Shown one piece after another: positions 1-7,711 of a stretch of 15,420 nt of DNA. Every line of letters starts with the position of its first letter. The first letter of the stretch is position 1. The stretch spans positions 1 through 15,420 of the forward strand of contig JAFQLG010000041.1 of assembly GCA_017414605.1 (NCBI GenBank), in the 5' to 3' direction. Source of the DNA: Clostridia bacterium (GTDB lineage Bacteria; Bacillota_A; Clostridia; Oscillospirales; CAG-272). A program made the position numbers and the translations under genes. The notes under the pieces are model-generated. The model did not search any database. It was not told where the DNA came from and worked only from the letters and a program-made list of their open reading frames with translations.

Positions 1-311
1 GTTATTCCGATAACGCGCTGAATGCCGCTCGTATTTTTGTTGCCCCAATATTGCGAAACGAAGACCGAAGCGCCCGAGCATATTCCGAACAGCATCATAT
101 TCAAGAGCCAGCTCCATTGACCCGCCATTCCAACGGACGAGAGAGCCACCGTACCAAGCTGACCTACCATAAGCGTATCAACAAGAGAGAATGATGCAGT
201 TAGTATGTTTTGCAGCGCAATGGGTATTGCCAGCGCAAGCACGGTGCGCCAGAATGCGCCGTCCCATAGTCCTAGGGGCAGTTTTTTGTGGTTTATTGAA
301 ATTGTTTGCAT
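1..311 (-). CDS. MATE family efflux transporter, N-terminal part (cut by window edge)
   Basis: Only the first 103 codons are present; the gene runs off the left edge. The product begins MQTISINHKKLPLGLWDGAF and continues with a hydrophobic helix containing ALAIPIALQN, then SLVDTLMVGQLG and later SGASVFVSQYWGNKN. The pattern of a first helix with P and Q, followed by the D-x-x-M-V-G-x-L-G loop and a second helix ending in S/A-Q-x-x-G, is typical of the MATE (NorM/DinF-like) multidrug and toxin extrusion family: inner-membrane antiporters that expel cationic compounds against Na+ or H+. The ATG at 309-311 is preceded by AAGGA about 7 nt upstream. The gene lies 62 nt downstream of the ABC exporter pair on the same strand, separated by a hairpin, so it may be partly cotranscribed with it. 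The substrate cannot be told. Confidence 0.85.
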   Translation of the reverse strand, partial: MQTISINHKKLPLGLWDGAFWRTVLALAIPIALQNILTASFSLVDTLMVGQLGTVALSSVGMAGQWSWLLNMMLFGICSGASVFVSQYWGNKNTSGIQRVIGI

Positions 312-334
312 ATAGATCCTTGAGTTTTCCCGAA

Positions 335-375
335 CAAAGCAGCCCGCAAAATAGGGGGCTGCTTTGCTTTTTTTT
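335..375. terminator. Hairpin between ABC exporter operon and MATE gene
   Basis: The arms CAAAGCAGCCC (335-345) and GGGCTGCTTTG (356-366) pair perfectly over 11 bp with a 10-nt loop. A run of eight T (368-375) follows on the + strand, but both flanking genes are on the - strand. Read on - the stem is preceded by an A-run and followed only by TTCGGG, so termination in the gene direction should be weak. It lies directly after the stop codon of the second ABC gene. It probably acts as a partial or bidirectional terminator. Confidence 0.6.
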
Positions 376-2269
376 ATTGTTTTTTACCTAAAAGCTCTTT
401 GTTGTATTGTAGGGTAAAGAGCCTGTAATAATTACCCTTGTTTTTGAGCAGCTCCTGATGTGAGCCCTGCTCAATTATCTCGCCGTGCGAGAGAACTATG
501 ATATTATCGGCATGCTGAATGGTGGAAAGTCTGTGTGCAACCATAAGCATCGTGCCAATATTCATCATGCGCTCAAGAGAATCTTGAATAAGTACCTCGG
601 TTTCCGTATCGATATTGGCCGTTGCCTCATCGAGTATCATAACGGAGGGATTGTGGATTATCGTTCTCGCAAAGCTGATAAGCTGACGCTGACCGGCAGA
701 GAAGTTGTTACCCCTCTCGCGAACGGGCTCTTCAAGACCCTCAGGCAGCTTTTCTATAAACTTGTCTGCGTTAACGTAGCGGCAGGCATCCATTATCTCC
801 CCGTCGCTTACGTTATCAAGGCCAAGCGTTATATTGGACTTGACCGTTCCCGAGAAGAGAAATACGTCCTGAAGCATCTGACCGAAATGTCGGCGCAGGG
901 AGGAGATCTTTATCTTCTTGATGTCCACGCCGTCAATAAGGATCTGACCCTTTTGTATGTCGTAGTTGCGGCAGATAAGTGAGAGAATGGTGGTCTTGCC
1001 CGAGCCTGTTGAACCTACAAAGGCAACGGTATCGCCCGCGTTGACCTTAAAGGAAACGTCCTTTAATACCCATTCGTTCTCAACGTAGTAAAACCAAACG
1101 TTTTTGAACTCAATATTGCCTTCAATGTGATCAAGCTCAATGGCGTCGGGCTCGTCCACAACCTCGGGTGTGATATCAAATATCTTGTATATCTTTTCTG
1201 CCGAGGCAAAGGTTGCTTGCAGGCGGTTAAACTGCTCCGCAAGGTTCTGTATAGGATTGAAAAACTTGGATATAAAGGTATAAAAGGAAACGATAACACC
1301 CGCATCTATCACCTGACCCAAAAATTCAGTCTGGTAGATGTATCCGCGCGAGCCGAGATAGAAAAGGCATAGGACGGACGAGATATACAGCATATAGACC
1401 ATAGGTCTGAATATACCGAATACGAATATCTGCCCCATTTTTGCCTTGCGCAAGCGCTGGTTCTTTTCTTCAAACTCAGCTTTCTTTCTTTCCTCGCGGT
1501 TGAATATCTGGATTATCTTCATTCCCGAAAGGTTTTCGGAGAGGAAGATGTTAATATCCGTTGTTCCGTCCTTGACCTTGCGGTGTGCGCGGCGCGAGAA
1601 CTTGCGGAAAACAAAGGTGAAGAGAACTACAAAGGGAACAAAGCAGAGTATCATCAGGGTCAGCATATAGTTGAGCGCCAGCATAGCGCCAAGTACGCCT
1701 ATGATGATAAAGCAGTTCTTTACAAGGTTTACCATAATGTTGGTAAACGTTATGGAAATAGCGTTGGTATCGTTTGTAACGCGCGTTACCAGCGTTCCAA
1801 CGGGGATCTTGTGCAGCTGATTGTGCGAGAGGTTCTGAATGTGGTCAAACAGATCCTCACGAATAGTTGAAACTATGCGCTGACCAACTCGCTGGAGAAT
1901 GAGAGCCTGAATATAAGAGCAGATGAGCGACACAATGAGAATGGCGCCGTATATTGCTATAGTTGTGTAAAGATAAGAAAGCTCAAAGCCACCTTCTCCG
2001 CCAACGGTGTTGATAAGGTCGCCAATGATGAGGGGAGAGATTATCTCGTGCGCTATGGAGAATATCATGAGAACCAAAACAAGCACGAAATGCTTTGCGT
2101 AGGGCTTTGCATATTTCATAAGGCGGCGGATTATCTCGGAATCCTTCATATTTCGGTCAAAGCCTATCGCTTCCTTTTTATCCTTCATAAAAATATAGGC
2201 AAAAAGGAATATCGCGGCAAAGACGCCGATAATAGCGCCAACGATCAAAAGAGGAAAGAACTCATACAT
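374..2269 (-). CDS. Heterodimeric ABC exporter, subunit with catalytic Walker B glutamate
   Basis: This 631-residue half-transporter has its membrane domain first (about 45-350) and its nucleotide-binding domain last (385-625). Walker A is GSTGSGKT (419-426), the Q-loop is at FGQMLQD, the signature is the divergent FSAGQ (523-527), Walker B ends in D547-E548 with the catalytic Glu present, and the H-loop is H579. It should dimerise in the cytoplasmic membrane with the upstream gene product, as in TM287/288, LmrCD or BmrCD-type multidrug exporters; the substrate is unknown. The ATG at 2267-2269 has an ideal AGGAGGTG site and overlaps the end of the upstream gene by 8 nt, so translation is likely coupled. 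An extra hydrophobic helix (about 5-28) precedes the usual six, which is unusual. There is no signal peptide. Confidence 0.93.
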   Translation of the reverse strand: MYEFFPLLIVGAIIGVFAAIFLFAYIFMKDKKEAIGFDRNMKDSEIIRRLMKYAKPYAKHFVLVLVLMIFSIAHEIISPLIIGDLINTVGGEGGFELSYLYTTIAIYGAILIVSLICSYIQALILQRVGQRIVSTIREDLFDHIQNLSHNQLHKIPVGTLVTRVTNDTNAISITFTNIMVNLVKNCFIIIGVLGAMLALNYMLTLMILCFVPFVVLFTFVFRKFSRRAHRKVKDGTTDINIFLSENLSGMKIIQIFNREERKKAEFEEKNQRLRKAKMGQIFVFGIFRPMVYMLYISSVLCLFYLGSRGYIYQTEFLGQVIDAGVIVSFYTFISKFFNPIQNLAEQFNRLQATFASAEKIYKIFDITPEVVDEPDAIELDHIEGNIEFKNVWFYYVENEWVLKDVSFKVNAGDTVAFVGSTGSGKTTILSLICRNYDIQKGQILIDGVDIKKIKISSLRRHFGQMLQDVFLFSGTVKSNITLGLDNVSDGEIMDACRYVNADKFIEKLPEGLEEPVRERGNNFSAGQRQLISFARTIIHNPSVMILDEATANIDTETEVLIQDSLERMMNIGTMLMVAHRLSTIQHADNIIVLSHGEIIEQGSHQELLKNKGNYYRLFTLQYNKELLGKKQ

Positions 2270-4058
2270 TTGTGTTCACCTCCTCTGAAATACCCGAATC
2301 GTCAAGCTTCTGGAGATCGACCATGTTGCGATAATCGGGGCAGCGAGCGTAAAGCTCGAGGTGTGTGCCCACGTCAACGACCAGACCCTTGTCGATAAAG
2401 ATTATCTTATCCATACCTTCAATAGTGCTTATGCGGTGTGCGATAAGAATGGTGGTCTTGCCCGCTCTCATGCCGCGCAGATTCTGAAGGATCGCCTTTT
2501 CGGTCTTGACGTCAACGGCGGATACCGAATCATCAAGAATGAGAATGGGCGCGTTTTTCATAAGTGCGCGCGCAATGGATATGCGCTGCTTCTGACCGCC
2601 CGAAACCGTAACTCCGCGCTCTCCGAGAACGCTTTGATATTGCAGGGGGAAGTCCACTATGTTGTCGTGAACGTCCGCCATTTTAGCTGCATGCTCAATG
2701 CTTTCGTGCGATGAGTCGTCGGAAGCGAAGGCAATATTATTTTCAATGGTGTCGGAGAAAAGGAAGTTGTCCTGCGGAACGTAAGCCGCCGCGGCGCGAA
2801 CCGACTTTATGGAAATAGTATTTATATCCTTGCCGTCTATAAAGAGCGTTCCGTCGGGAACGTTGTATGTGCGCAGGATAAGGTCGACCAGAGTAGTCTT
2901 GCCCGAGCCCGTGCGTCCGATTATGCCAACGTTTTCGCCTGCATTTATCTTAAAGGACACGTTTGACAATACGTTGGTGCGATTTTCTCCGGGATAGCTG
3001 AAGGTAAGATCGCGGAATTCAATGTTGCCCTCAATGCTCTCAGGGATTTCAACGTCCTTTGCGTCTGCAACGTCTACCTTAGCATCAAGAAGCTCGCTGA
3101 TTCGGTCAAGCGAGGCCTTGCCCTGCGCATGCATACCGATAAGCTCGCTTACTGCCATAATGGGCCAAAGTACTGCATTGAAATATCCTATGAATTCAAC
3201 GAGTCTGCCCGCGTTAAAGGTGCCCGAATAAACGAGATATCCGCCGTACCCTATGATAACACAGATGACCGCCTCGATAAAGAGGGTAAGGCAAACGTGC
3301 AAAAACATAGAAAGCTTGGTATATTTAACGTTGGTGTCCTCGTTAGTTTTGCTGAGCTTTTTGAATTCCCAAAGCTCGTGTGCCTCTTTAACGAATGCCT
3401 TGATAACGGCGATTCCCGCAAAGTTTTCCTGCGCAAAATCGGAAAGCGATGAGAATGCCGCCTGGCGCTTGTCCCACTTGATAGTCATATATTTGCCAAC
3501 GATCAGCGATGCTACCAGCAAAAGCGACATGGGGATAAGGCAGAGCAGGGTGAGATAGATGTTCATTCTTGCCATCTTGATAATGGCCATAACGCCAAGT
3601 ACGGCGGCGTCAAAAAACATCATAATTCCCCAGCCAAAGCACTCCTGAACCGTTTCAAGGTCGTTGGTAAAGAAGGACATCAGGTTTCCAACCTTGTTTA
3701 CTTGATAGTACTGCTGCGAGAGGTCCTTACAGTGATCAAACATGCGGCTGCGGAGGTCTGCCTCAACGCGAATACCCGCTCCAAAGAAGCAGATTCGCCA
3801 CAAAAAGCGGCCGAATATCATACAAAGAACCACAAAAAGCATGGGCGCGCATATCTTTGTCAGCACAAAGTCTATAGTGTATGCAACGGGCACGCCGTCG
3901 ATTATTACTTGTCCGTTTGAAATCCCGTTAATGACTAACTGATAAAGCTCGGGTATTACCAGCTGCATATAGTCGACCAATAAAAGAGCTAAAGCGCCGA
4001 AAAGCAGCATGGGGGAATATTTCAAATAGTATCTGTTGATATGTCTTCCAAATATCAA
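2262..4058 (-). CDS. Heterodimeric ABC exporter, subunit with degenerate Walker B
   Basis: This 598-residue half-transporter has a six-helix membrane domain (about 15-310) followed by an ATPase domain (345-580). Walker A is GRTGSGKT (381-388), the Q-loop is in YVPQDNFLF, the signature is VSGGQ (485-489), Walker B reads LILDD with Asp510 where the catalytic Glu is expected, and the H-loop is H541. The Glu-to-Asp change is the hallmark of the degenerate site in heterodimeric exporters of the TM287/LmrC/BmrC type. The start is TTG at 4056-4058: no ATG lies in frame nearby upstream, and GGGGGTGAT sits about 6 nt before it. The next in-frame Met (residue 17) would remove the start of the first helix. 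It is the first gene of the operon, with its promoter at 4108-4136. Confidence 0.93.
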   Translation of the reverse strand: MIFGRHINRYYLKYSPMLLFGALALLLVDYMQLVIPELYQLVINGISNGQVIIDGVPVAYTIDFVLTKICAPMLFVVLCMIFGRFLWRICFFGAGIRVEADLRSRMFDHCKDLSQQYYQVNKVGNLMSFFTNDLETVQECFGWGIMMFFDAAVLGVMAIIKMARMNIYLTLLCLIPMSLLLVASLIVGKYMTIKWDKRQAAFSSLSDFAQENFAGIAVIKAFVKEAHELWEFKKLSKTNEDTNVKYTKLSMFLHVCLTLFIEAVICVIIGYGGYLVYSGTFNAGRLVEFIGYFNAVLWPIMAVSELIGMHAQGKASLDRISELLDAKVDVADAKDVEIPESIEGNIEFRDLTFSYPGENRTNVLSNVSFKINAGENVGIIGRTGSGKTTLVDLILRTYNVPDGTLFIDGKDINTISIKSVRAAAAYVPQDNFLFSDTIENNIAFASDDSSHESIEHAAKMADVHDNIVDFPLQYQSVLGERGVTVSGGQKQRISIARALMKNAPILILDDSVSAVDVKTEKAILQNLRGMRAGKTTILIAHRISTIEGMDKIIFIDKGLVVDVGTHLELYARCPDYRNMVDLQKLDDSGISEEVNTNV

Positions 4059-4107
4059 AAAATCACCCCCTGATGATCAGATTTCCAAAATACTAAATAC
4101 AAAGTTC

Positions 4108-4136
4108 ATTTTAGCATATAATAAAATGTTTGTCAA
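4108..4136 (-). promoter_or_regulatory. Sigma-A promoter of the ABC exporter operon
   Basis: On the - strand there is TTGACA (4136-4131), a 17-nt spacer and TAAAAT (4113-4108). The spacer ends in TATGC, giving a TRTGn extended -10. It lies about 50 nt upstream of the TTG start, with no other gene between. No operator repeat was recognised. Confidence 0.85.
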
Positions 4137-4181
4137 TATAAGTAAACCAATAATTTATTATATATACTGCGAGTATAAAAA

Positions 4182-4205
4182 TCCGCCCCGAGCGCTCGGG
4201 GCGGA
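4182..4205. terminator. Strong terminator after the MFS-GH2 operon
   Basis: Perfect inverted repeat with arms TCCGCCCCGAGC (4182-4193) and GCTCGGGGCGGA (4194-4205). On the - strand it is followed by TTTTTATA, as needed to end the GH2 transcript, whose stop codon is about 15 nt before it. On the + strand it is followed by GGTTTTT, so it can work both ways. It separates the sugar operon from the ABC promoter. Confidence 0.9.
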
Positions 4206-4220
4206 GGTTTTTGCGCCTGT

Positions 4221-5966
4221 TTACTTGTTTGATGCTTTTTCAAACTCTTCAAATATTTCTTGTGCCAGAATGCGCATTTTTGCTTCGTCAACCTTGCAGA
4301 CCTGGCGATCGTAAGTCAAAAGTCCGTTAGTCTCGTCCTCAACGTCGCTGACCTGCGTATATATCGTTGCGCAGAGTCCGATCTTTCGAATATGAGGGAT
4401 GACTTGCTCGCGGTAGAGGCGGCAGAAGGCATCTTCAAATTCTTCCTTTGACTGCATCGTGGAGTAGCCGTAGTTTTTGTCAAGATTGAATACATGACCG
4501 ACCACTCTTAGCGAGTATCCTCCGAATTCGGATAGCACGGAGGGACGATCGGCACGGCCCTTGAGCTTTAAGGGTTTGAAATAGATATGATCGCTCGTAA
4601 CGTCGCTCTCCTTGCCGAAAAACCAGCCCGAAGTAGCATCAAAGATGCGCGTTTTGTCGCAAGCCTTGAGTGTTTTGTACATCTCGTCCGCGTCAAACTG
4701 TCCCCAGCCCTCGTTGAATATCGTGTAATATACAACGGACGGGTGGTTGTAGAGCAGAGCGATGGTGTCCTTTGAATTTTCAACAAAATGCTTGCGGCGA
4801 TATTTAGTGGCGCGGTGAGTTATTCCGCGCTTTAAGCCGATAGTGGGCAGCGCGGTGTCCAAAAGGAAGCTGTAATTGCCGCTGTTGACCATATCCTGAA
4901 ATACCAGCATGCCGTACTTGTCGCAATAGTAATAGAAGAGCTCGTGCTCAATTTTGATGTGCTTGCGCAGGGTGTTAAAGCCAAGCTCCTTCATCTTCTT
5001 GATGTCGTATATAAGAGCGTCGGGAGAGGCGGGAGTATATATTCCGTCGGGATAATATCCCTGGTCAAGCAGGCCGTGGCAAAAGTAGGGCTTGCCGTTG
5101 AGGCAGATATATGATCTTTCGCCGCGCTTTTCGATGGAAAGTGTGCGCAAAGCAAAATAGGAGCGCACCGTATCTATGCCGTCCGTTATCTCAAATTCGT
5201 AAAGATGGGGCGTTTCGGGTGTCCAGAGCTTAGGATTTTCGGGTCTTAACGTGACCGAAGAGCCCGAAAAGGTCTGCTTTATCACTTTATCGCCGTCAAA
5301 AAGCGTTGCGATCTTGTTGTTTTTGCCGCCGCGCATCTCAACGGTAACGCTGTCAAGAGTGGGCGTTATGTGAAGATATTGAATATAGTTTTTTGGAACT
5401 ATCTCGAGCCATACGACTTTCCAAATTCCGCTTATGGGGGTGTACCACATTCCCCCGCGATCGCGGCGCTGCTTTCCCCAGGCTAAAGAGTGATCAAGCT
5501 CGTCGCGCACCTCAACGATGATGGTGTTCTGACCATCGCGCACGCAGTCGGTAACGTCAAGCTCAAAGGGAAGATAACCGCCAACGTGTTCGGAGAATTC
5601 GCGGTCGTTAACGGTGACCGCGGCGATCTGGTCAACGGCGTCGAAATGTATGATGACGCGATGTGACACAGGTATACGGTCAAGTACAACCTCTTTTTTA
5701 TAGACGTAGCGTTCGCCGCTTTGCAGCTGACGCTGTATGCCCGAAATACGCGATTCGGGGGGGTATGGAACACATATGTTGCCAAGCGCCGTTTGCTTGC
5801 CGTCAGTCGACTTTACAGACAGATCCCATTCGCCGCATAGAGAGATATAGGAATTGCGGCGCAGCTGGGGACGGGGATATTCGCTGTCCCATGAGGTTGT
5901 TGCATTGGATTTGTCTTCAAATGGTGTAGTAAGGCCGCAAAGAGTGGGCTGCTTTTTGTTAGTCAT
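4221..5966 (-). CDS. Glycoside hydrolase family 2 (beta-galactosidase/beta-glucuronidase type)
   Basis: This 581-residue enzyme has GH2 architecture: an N-terminal jelly-roll sugar-binding domain (about 25-190, with LCGEWDLSV and GGYLPFELDVTD), a short immunoglobulin-like domain (about 195-275) and a TIM barrel (about 280-570). The acid/base is probably E419 in IFNEGWGQF, and the nucleophile E480 in VLSEFGGYS. The TQVSDVEDETNG motif (537-548) is common in this family. There is no signal peptide, so it should cleave an imported beta-glycoside in the cytoplasm; the exact sugar cannot be read. The start at 5964-5966 is chosen because GGAGGTG lies 4 nt upstream. The frame is open further upstream, to 6044, but that stretch lies within the transporter gene. 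The ATG overlaps the transporter stop (ATGACTAA), implying translational coupling. The length is somewhat short for GH2. Confidence 0.92.
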   Translation of the reverse strand: MTNKKQPTLCGLTTPFEDKSNATTSWDSEYPRPQLRRNSYISLCGEWDLSVKSTDGKQTALGNICVPYPPESRISGIQRQLQSGERYVYKKEVVLDRIPVSHRVIIHFDAVDQIAAVTVNDREFSEHVGGYLPFELDVTDCVRDGQNTIIVEVRDELDHSLAWGKQRRDRGGMWYTPISGIWKVVWLEIVPKNYIQYLHITPTLDSVTVEMRGGKNNKIATLFDGDKVIKQTFSGSSVTLRPENPKLWTPETPHLYEFEITDGIDTVRSYFALRTLSIEKRGERSYICLNGKPYFCHGLLDQGYYPDGIYTPASPDALIYDIKKMKELGFNTLRKHIKIEHELFYYYCDKYGMLVFQDMVNSGNYSFLLDTALPTIGLKRGITHRATKYRRKHFVENSKDTIALLYNHPSVVYYTIFNEGWGQFDADEMYKTLKACDKTRIFDATSGWFFGKESDVTSDHIYFKPLKLKGRADRPSVLSEFGGYSLRVVGHVFNLDKNYGYSTMQSKEEFEDAFCRLYREQVIPHIRKIGLCATIYTQVSDVEDETNGLLTYDRQVCKVDEAKMRILAQEIFEEFEKASNK

Positions 5967-7275
5967 TTTGCACCTCCGTAAGTTTTGCCGTTTTGCGCTT
6001 GATGATAAACTCACGAACGACAAGAGTGACGGCAAGAATGACAACAGGAACGAGAGCTCCTAAGAAAATGTTGGCATTGGGTACAAAGGATTCGGTGCCG
6101 TCGTTGTTTACAATGACCTCGGCATCGGAAAGTATCTGCTTACCTATAAAAGGACCGACTATGCCGGGAACGAGTACCTGCGAGAAGATTCGCACGCCCT
6201 GAAGCATACCTGCTTTTCCGCGCGGAGTCAGGTCGCGTATCTTTGCGCCAAATACTGCCATTCCCGCAAGATAGCCCGACATCATAAGCAGCGAGCCAAT
6301 GAACACGGGTAGTTTTGTGCGGAAGATAAACAGCATAACAAAGCCCACAACAAGCCACAAGATTGAAAATGCGGAAGCGAATGAGAAGCCTTTTTTGTCG
6401 TAAACTCTACCCCAAAGAGCAGTTACAACGGACGCGAGAATGATCGCGGGAGCCATTACAAGCACGTAATCGCTCATGCCGAGAGAAACCTCATAGTAGA
6501 TTATGAGATAGGGCATAAATATCTGAATTGCGATGTTGAAAATGATAAATACGATAAGGTAGAAATAGAAGGAGGGGTTTGCGCGCATCGTTGAGGGGCG
6601 GAACCCGTAAATTATATTGCTCAGGTAGCCTGTTTCGCTGGGAGCGATCTTGTTTTCCTCAATGATAAAGAAGCCTGAGATGCCTATCGCGATAACTGCT
6701 ATGCCGATTATGATAAAGATAAGCGTCCAGCTCTCGCTCTTGTTGAGGTCAAACGCCATAAATCCGCCGAATACGGCAAGAATGGCAACGAGAGGCATCA
6801 TAGCGTTGATACCCTCTGCCGCACCTCTGTTGGAAGCATCGGTGGAGTCGGTGAGCCAGGCGTTGAAGGCGGCATCGTTTGCAGACGAGCCGAAAAAGGT
6901 CATAACACAGTCAAGTATGATGGTAAGCGTGATACAAACGCTTGCCGCACCGGCAACAGAAGCAAAGAGAGGACCGATGATGTCAAGCTTCAAGAGCGCA
7001 AATCCAAGAATTGATATGCCCCAGAGCACGTAACCGCCCGAAATGAATATGCGGCGCTTGCCTAGCTTGTCGGATAGAGCCCCGATAAAAACTGTGGTCA
7101 GCGTTGCCGCAACGGCAGATGCCGCAACCATAAAGGATATATCCGCCGCCGAAGCATTGAACATTTTATAGATAAATACGTTGAGATACATATTCTCAAC
7201 CACCCATGCTATCTGTCCCATAAGCGAGAACAGTACAAGAGCCAGCCAGAAACGGCGAGAAAGCTTTGTCTTCAT
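5959..7275 (-). CDS. MFS transporter, probable glycoside/sugar importer
   Basis: This 438-residue protein is almost entirely hydrophobic, with about 12 membrane helices. The first starts at about residue 10 (FWLALVLFSLMGQIAWVVEN). The conserved MFS loop between helices 2 and 3 is GALSDKLGKRR, and a second weaker copy, GRVYDKKG, lies in the second half, as expected from the internal duplication. The Q-I-A-W opening resembles SLC45/GPH-like sugar transporters of Firmicutes. It is first in an operon with the GH2 enzyme, which suggests it brings in that enzyme's substrate; drug export cannot be excluded. The ATG at 7273-7275 has GAGGTG 5 nt upstream, and a near-consensus promoter lies at 7307-7335. 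No dedicated regulator is encoded beside it. Confidence 0.88.
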   Translation of the reverse strand: MKTKLSRRFWLALVLFSLMGQIAWVVENMYLNVFIYKMFNASAADISFMVAASAVAATLTTVFIGALSDKLGKRRIFISGGYVLWGISILGFALLKLDIIGPLFASVAGAASVCITLTIILDCVMTFFGSSANDAAFNAWLTDSTDASNRGAAEGINAMMPLVAILAVFGGFMAFDLNKSESWTLIFIIIGIAVIAIGISGFFIIEENKIAPSETGYLSNIIYGFRPSTMRANPSFYFYLIVFIIFNIAIQIFMPYLIIYYEVSLGMSDYVLVMAPAIILASVVTALWGRVYDKKGFSFASAFSILWLVVGFVMLFIFRTKLPVFIGSLLMMSGYLAGMAVFGAKIRDLTPRGKAGMLQGVRIFSQVLVPGIVGPFIGKQILSDAEVIVNNDGTESFVPNANIFLGALVPVVILAVTLVVREFIIKRKTAKLTEVQND

Positions 7276-7306
7276 ATAAACACCTCACACATGATCATTA
7301 CAATTT

Positions 7307-7335
7307 ATTTTAACACAGTGGCGCCGTTTTGTCAA
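7307..7335 (-). promoter_or_regulatory. Sigma-A promoter of the MFS-GH2 operon
   Basis: On the - strand there is TTGACA (7335-7330), a 17-nt spacer and TAAAAT (7312-7307), with TGTGT in front of the -10 (TRTGn). The spacer contains CGGCGCC, also found in the promoter spacer at 13807-13835. An 8-bp palindrome ATGATCAT (7291-7298) lies between the promoter and the start codon and could be an operator half-element. Confidence 0.85.
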
Positions 7336-7425
7336 CGAGGGCGGCGTTTTTTGCTTTTGACGGCGGTGCGGATAGGCAAGAATAAAATTTATTGATTGGA
7401 GGGGGAGAAAAATTTGGCGATATTA

Positions 7426-7454
7426 TTGACTTATCGGAAAAAACGTGATATAAT
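7426..7454 (+). promoter_or_regulatory. Sigma-A promoter of the scf operon
   Basis: TTGACT (7426-7431), a 17-nt spacer and a perfect TATAAT (7449-7454) with TGA in front (TGn extended -10). The start codon of scfA follows 38 nt later. This should be a very strong promoter, fitting high-level production of a small peptide. Confidence 0.9.
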
Positions 7455-7492
7455 GATGTGTAATTAAAAAACCTTTAACGGAGGATACAATT

Positions 7493-7639
7493 ATGAAGCG
7501 TATTAAGACACTTGATACAAAGAACCTTTGCGAAACCGCGAAGAATGGCGGCTGCGGAGAATGCCAGACTTCTTGCCAGTCTGCATGCAAGACCTCTTGC
7601 GGAATTGCTAATCAGCAGTGCGAAAATTCTCACAAGTGA
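7493..7639 (+). CDS. scfA: Six-cysteine-type peptide SCIFF, ranthipeptide precursor (seven Cys here)
   Basis: This 48-residue peptide begins MKRIKTLDTKNL and carries the hallmark core GGCGECQTSCQSACKTSC (19-36), recognisable as SCIFF, the ranthipeptide (sactipeptide-like) precursor conserved in Clostridia. The maturase joins core Cys sulfurs to side chains of nearby Thr residues; T26 and T34 are the likely acceptors. Cysteines are at 13, 21, 24, 28, 32, 36 and 43. The family normally has the last six; C13, in the leader part, is extra. The ATG at 7493 follows GGAGG at a spacing of about 8 nt and a perfect promoter. The maturase gene is directly downstream. SCIFF products have been linked to quorum sensing in solventogenic clostridia; the role here is not known. 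Confidence 0.95.
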   Translation: MKRIKTLDTKNLCETAKNGGCGECQTSCQSACKTSCGIANQQCENSHK

Positions 7640-7647
7640 GATTAAAG

Positions 7648-7673
7648 ATGCCGCCAATGTGGGCGGCATTTTT
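7648..7673 (+). terminator. Hairpin attenuator between scfA and scfB
   Basis: Arms ATGCCGCC (7648-7655) and GGCGGCAT (7662-7669) enclose a 6-nt loop and are followed by TTTTT (7669-7673). It starts 9 nt after the scfA stop and lies before scfB, with no obvious second promoter between. It is probably a leaky terminator that keeps peptide mRNA in excess over maturase mRNA. Confidence 0.8.
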
Positions 7674-7711
7674 GATGAAGATACCAGATAGCAAAAATCG
7701 GGAGAAAACAA

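Noticed and set aside
485..982. 165-codon open frame on the + strand
   Set aside because: It lies wholly inside the ABC ATPase domain coding on the other strand, has no ribosome site and no recognisable protein pattern.
5967..6044. 26-residue N-terminal extension of the GH2 enzyme
   Set aside because: It lies inside the transporter gene, and a good GGAGGTG site precedes the downstream ATG at 5966.
7322..7353. Short stem CGCCG/CGGCG followed by six T on the + strand
   Set aside because: Only 5 bp with a 15-nt loop, overlapping the MFS promoter, and no + strand gene lies upstream to be terminated.
7356..7390. Second promoter-like TTGACG ... AATAAA upstream of scfA
   Set aside because: Spacing and -10 are poor compared with the perfect promoter at 7426-7454.
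7276..7425. Possible riboswitch or small RNA in the divergent intergenic region
   Set aside because: Apart from the MFS promoter and ribosome site I see no conserved aptamer-like helices.
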